Shown one piece after another: positions 61,235 through 64,000 of a stretch of 64,000 bases of DNA. The stretch's first letter is position 1, and each line of letters opens with the position of its first letter. Position numbers and translations under genes: made by a program. This DNA comes from Antedon mediterranea (taxonomy: Eukaryota > Echinodermata > Crinoidea > Comatulida > Antedonidae), in assembly GCF_964355755.1 (NCBI RefSeq), contig NC_092672.1, positions 14,812,501 through 14,876,500 of the forward strand, written 5' to 3'. The notes beneath the pieces were generated by a model that saw only the letters and a program-made list of their open reading frames with translations, was not told where the DNA came from and searched no databases.

Positions 61235-62509
61235 GCCTACCATGTTCAATGTTTTTGTTTCTATGGAACGTCAAAAGAGCAAAAATTATATAGAGGGCTG
61301 AAAACTCTGTGGAGTCCATCTACAGTGTGGATGGAACAATGTAAAATTAAAATTGTAATGATAATAGTATAATCATGCAAGTACGAAGAAATAAATACTG
61401 GCAAATAAATTTTAATTTAAAAATCATGATTTGTTTCGTTTTCTTTCTGTTTTTATACTTGTACTATTATTGTTGCTCTTTTGGCGCTCCATAGAAACAA
61501 AAACATTGAGCATGGGGGCCGGGAGCTCGAGGAGTTACAGTATACAAAGAAACATGTCTGTAAAATCATCAATTTAAAGGATTTATTTATTTGTTTTTAT
61601 GTGTTTTTCCGTCTGAAAGTACTTATAAATCCTAATTTTAAAGTGTGGTATTCAGGATAAAGTTAGTCAACAAATTTGGAGTCAAAATACAAGAAAGGCA
61701 GGTGCGGAAGAAAAACATCCTCTGAACCAACACAATGGAGTAAATATATACCAACAAACAACCCGTCAAGTTTGTTTGTTGTAAAGAAAAAAATATACAT
61801 TTACTCAACGGGCGAAAATAATGTGAGTTTATCTATGTTTTGCGGTAGTATTTAATTATATTTATGGTAATAAATGAAACCTACTGTGTTTAAAATTATG
61901 TATGGATAAACAAGTATTGTTTTTAAGCTGTAGTATATCTTAGAATTTGTAATCTTAGGTCTTGGGTCTTAGCTTTCGTGGTCTTAGGGGGTCTTAGCTT
62001 TCGTGGTCTTAGGTTTCGTGACACCTAACAATGACCTACAATCTATTTACGCGTAGGCTACGAAAGGTTACGCGTATATACAAAGCAGTAATTTCTTTCT
62101 GTAGCGTAAAAAGAATAGATCTTGCATGAATATAAGTGGCGCATCAGGACCAGTGCCTAAATGTGCATAACCCAAATTAATTGAATTCTTCAGTGCGGAA
62201 TTTTTATGTGCTCAGAAATCGATTGAAACAACCTATAATTACTCAAAAATCTCCCCCCCCCCCCCCCAAAGCGGGGCCATTGGCGCCCCCTGACCCCCAG
62301 CCTAAGGTTGTATTTCATTTTTATACACCCCCACCACCCCCTTCCCCCCTAAACTAAAAACGTATCTGCGCGAATAAGGGAAGGGGGTTAGTTGTCGATG
62401 AAAAGGTGACTACTAAAAAAATTGGTGGTGCTACCAAAAATTATTATGAGCCGTCATACAAATTTGATAGTGCTACCAAGTAAAAAAGTTAATTTGCAGC
62501 CCTGTCATG

Positions 62510-62870
62510 TAAATGAAATATCTAAGAAAGCTAACGACTAGCGATCATTAAATTTAAAGTACTCTTTTCCAACAAATGTCAATATGATTATTTATTATGG
62601 TCTTTTTTATATTTAATGACAAAAATAATATTATCTTCCATTGGCTGTGCCAATTTATTTTCAAATGTCAACTTTTGTATTCTGTGTCTTTAATCCTGAA
62701 AGAGAAAGAAATATTTTACACCTTTTAATAGTATTAGTATACTGTACTAGACTACATGTCAAATATCATGTGACAGTGACAGAACTCGTTATCATACTAA
62801 TAGTAATTGCAATCATTAAATTTGAATCTGAAATGGCAGGAGTGAATTGTTTACCACTGGAGTGGTATTC
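62510..62870. other. Possible LINE continuation, otherwise featureless
   Basis: The first 70 bases after the 5-kb element may continue the LINE cut at 57520. The following open frame (62641-62889) shows no known motif. Confidence 0.35.
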
Positions 62871-62924
62871 TCTATTCAGCCTAGGCTAGACGCACAATTA
62901 ATGGCGAGTAGGTCTACTTTCAGA

Positions 62925-63110
62925 TTCAGATTTATTTGGCAGGCCTCGAATTTGGGGATTTTAGGGGCAAGGCCATTTGGCCTCCGGTTTTCATTGATTT
63001 TAGGGGCACCAAGGCCAAATGGGAGGGCACCAAGGCCATTTGTTTTAAATCAAAGGGGCACCAAGGCCAAAATTAAAAAATATTTTAATAACTAGGCCAA
63101 AATTTAAAAA
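62925..63110. repeat. Short GGGGCACCAAGGCCAAA repeats
   Basis: Three to four irregular copies of GGGCACCAAGGCCAAAT or GGGCAAGGCCATTTGG. This looks like the iterated end of a DNA transposon, but no partner end is in the window. Confidence 0.6.
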
Positions 63111-63360
63111 TAGCTTTTTTCCGGTTGAATGTTTTGGGATTTCCCCCTATTCATCAGATCACGGAGTAGTAGTAGGACTGTTTACAATACATCTTTTTGT
63201 ATTTCATATAAATATTACGTGTATTTACGATCTATATAAATAATAAATAGGTACGATGTTCAGCGTTTATAGTTTACCGTCCTGTGTTGAATGTTTCGTT
63301 TAGTTTCAAATAATGCGATAAAAAGGCATGTGAAGCCAACCAAGTAAGGCCCGGAACAGG

Positions 63361-63368
63361 TATAAAAA
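63361..63368 (+). promoter_or_regulatory. TATA box (TATAAAAA), candidate promoter at the right edge
   Basis: TATAAAAACCC followed about 30 bases later by a CTACTCAGCC initiator-like sequence. The first ATG after it (63424) opens only a short frame. A gene to the right of the window is possible. Confidence 0.3.
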
Positions 63369-63867
63369 CCCTTCCAACAGCAAGCTACTCAGCCTAACTT
63401 AGCTAGCAGCCGACGGAGAAAACATGATACAAAAACAATTTGTTTGTAGGCCTTACCTACAACTATTCATACACAGAGTGTTTACCACGGTAAAAATCAA
63501 GCCAATGACATTATGTAGTAGAATATAAATTATAGTTATTTTCCGAGTTTCGATTTCTGAAGCTTTTTTGTTAGTATAACCCATATTTATAAGAATTCAA
63601 AACACGGACGGACACCGACCCCTTTCTCTCTCTGTTTAGCCTTCGGCACGTGTATTCTGGACTATACCATTTCCTTGAATTCGGTAAAAACGCGTTTGGT
63701 AATTTAGTGTACGACGTTGTTAAACAAGAGTTTTCGATAATCTGTCTGCCGGATTATTGAGGTGGGTGCGATAAAATATAAATATGATATACTTCCAACG
63801 ATCTTCGGGTTGAGGTGCAGGTTTAACTTTGGTGCTAAAGGTAAACACCCCTAATTTTACACGTATA

Positions 63868-64000
63868 ATGGACTACACCATGCAGGAACGCACGTGGTAT
63901 TTTCTTCTCAGAGGGTGCGTGTACGTCAAAAGGAATTGTTTTTCCAACGATCCGCCGATCCTTCGCGCGTGGTACTCTCACACGCGACGTTTTTTGTGTG
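63868..64000 (+). CDS. Open frame running off the right edge, unrecognised
   Basis: From ATG 63868 the frame (MDYTMQERTWYFLLRG...) stays open for 44 codons to the window end. I do not recognise it. GC content rises in this last 150 bp (CGCGCGTGG, CACACGCGACG), unlike the AT-rich DNA before it. It could be a first exon or chance. Confidence 0.2.
   Translation, partial: MDYTMQERTWYFLLRGCVYVKRNCFSNDPPILRAWYSHTRRFLC

Larger units (their letters stand above)
59310..62026. mobile_element. 2.7-kb Mutator-like element with 10-bp target duplication
   Basis: Inverted ends GGGTGTCACGAAACCTAAGA and AGGTGTCACGAAACCTAAGA (read from the right) continue for about 70 bp with reshuffled units of CCTAAGACC and CACGAAAGCTAAGACCC. 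An exact 10-bp direct repeat, AACAATGACC, flanks it (59300-59309 and 62027-62036). A 9-11 bp duplication with long ends is typical of Mutator-like elements. It is nested in the 5-kb element and has no recognised transposase. Confidence 0.75.
57521..62504. mobile_element. 5-kb hAT-like element, ends CAGGGCTGCAAATTAA
   Basis: Perfect 16-bp inverted ends (CAGGGCTGCAAATTAA and its complement), flanked by TCATG on each side (57516-57520 and 62505-62509). The subterminal GTCGCATTTGCGACC region and the GC-rich CCCCCAAAGCGGGGCC and GGCGCCCCCTGACCCCCAG region near the right end resemble other hAT ends. The duplication is only 5 bp, so hAT is tentative. No transposase is seen. Much of the interior is a second element (59310-62026). 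Confidence 0.7.

Overview
The window is animal (metazoan) nuclear DNA: AT-rich and intron-rich, with two complete genes, one isolated first exon and a very dense load of transposable elements. The genes encode proteins found across animals (TRAIP, TNK2/ACK and USP48 families). The scattered TAGGCCTA-type motif, the LINE remnants and the repeat style suggest a marine deuterostome invertebrate, possibly an echinoderm. That placement is an impression from the sequence, not a test.

Layout. 0-7 kb: a 15-bp minisatellite, a degenerate LINE, a 14-bp minisatellite, a piggyBac-type MITE, then the first coding exon of a USP48-like deubiquitinase on the minus strand (6872-7005). The rest of that gene lies beyond the left edge. 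7.4-26 kb: no host gene recognised. This stretch is a transposon graveyard with nested insertions: LINE fragments, a hammerhead-like short insert, Helitron-like elements with a hairpin-CTAG end, a long inverted repeat, and a 4.7-kb element at 16746-21470 that holds a 2-kb hAT-like element, which in turn holds an 0.8-kb element. Iterated CGTACCCA arrays surround this nest. 26.2-36.2 kb: TRAIP, a RING-type E3 ligase, plus strand, 10 coding exons. Its introns carry a 5S-rRNA-headed SINE, a terminal-inverted-repeat element, a 27-bp minisatellite and a Helitron-like insertion. 36.5-38 kb: a LINE fragment split by a PIF/Harbinger element. 39.5-55.2 kb: TNK2/ACK, a non-receptor tyrosine kinase, minus strand, 11 coding exons, facing TRAIP tail to tail. 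Its introns carry LTR-retrotransposon remnants, a tRNA-derived SINE and several tandem repeats. 55.3-64 kb: a hAT-like MITE, then a LINE split by a 5-kb CAGGGCTGC-ended element. Inside that element sits a 2.7-kb Mutator-like element with a 10-bp target duplication, which itself contains a 186-bp hAT MITE and a promoter-like segment.

Roles. TRAIP acts in replisome unloading and interstrand-crosslink responses. TNK2 acts in Cdc42, receptor-trafficking and tyrosine-kinase signalling. USP48 removes ubiquitin. Nothing here suggests they work as one pathway; they are independent neighbours.

Exon boundaries were placed by hand from splice sites, reading phase and remembered family sequence. Family names for transposons rest on visible termini, target duplications and translated motifs.
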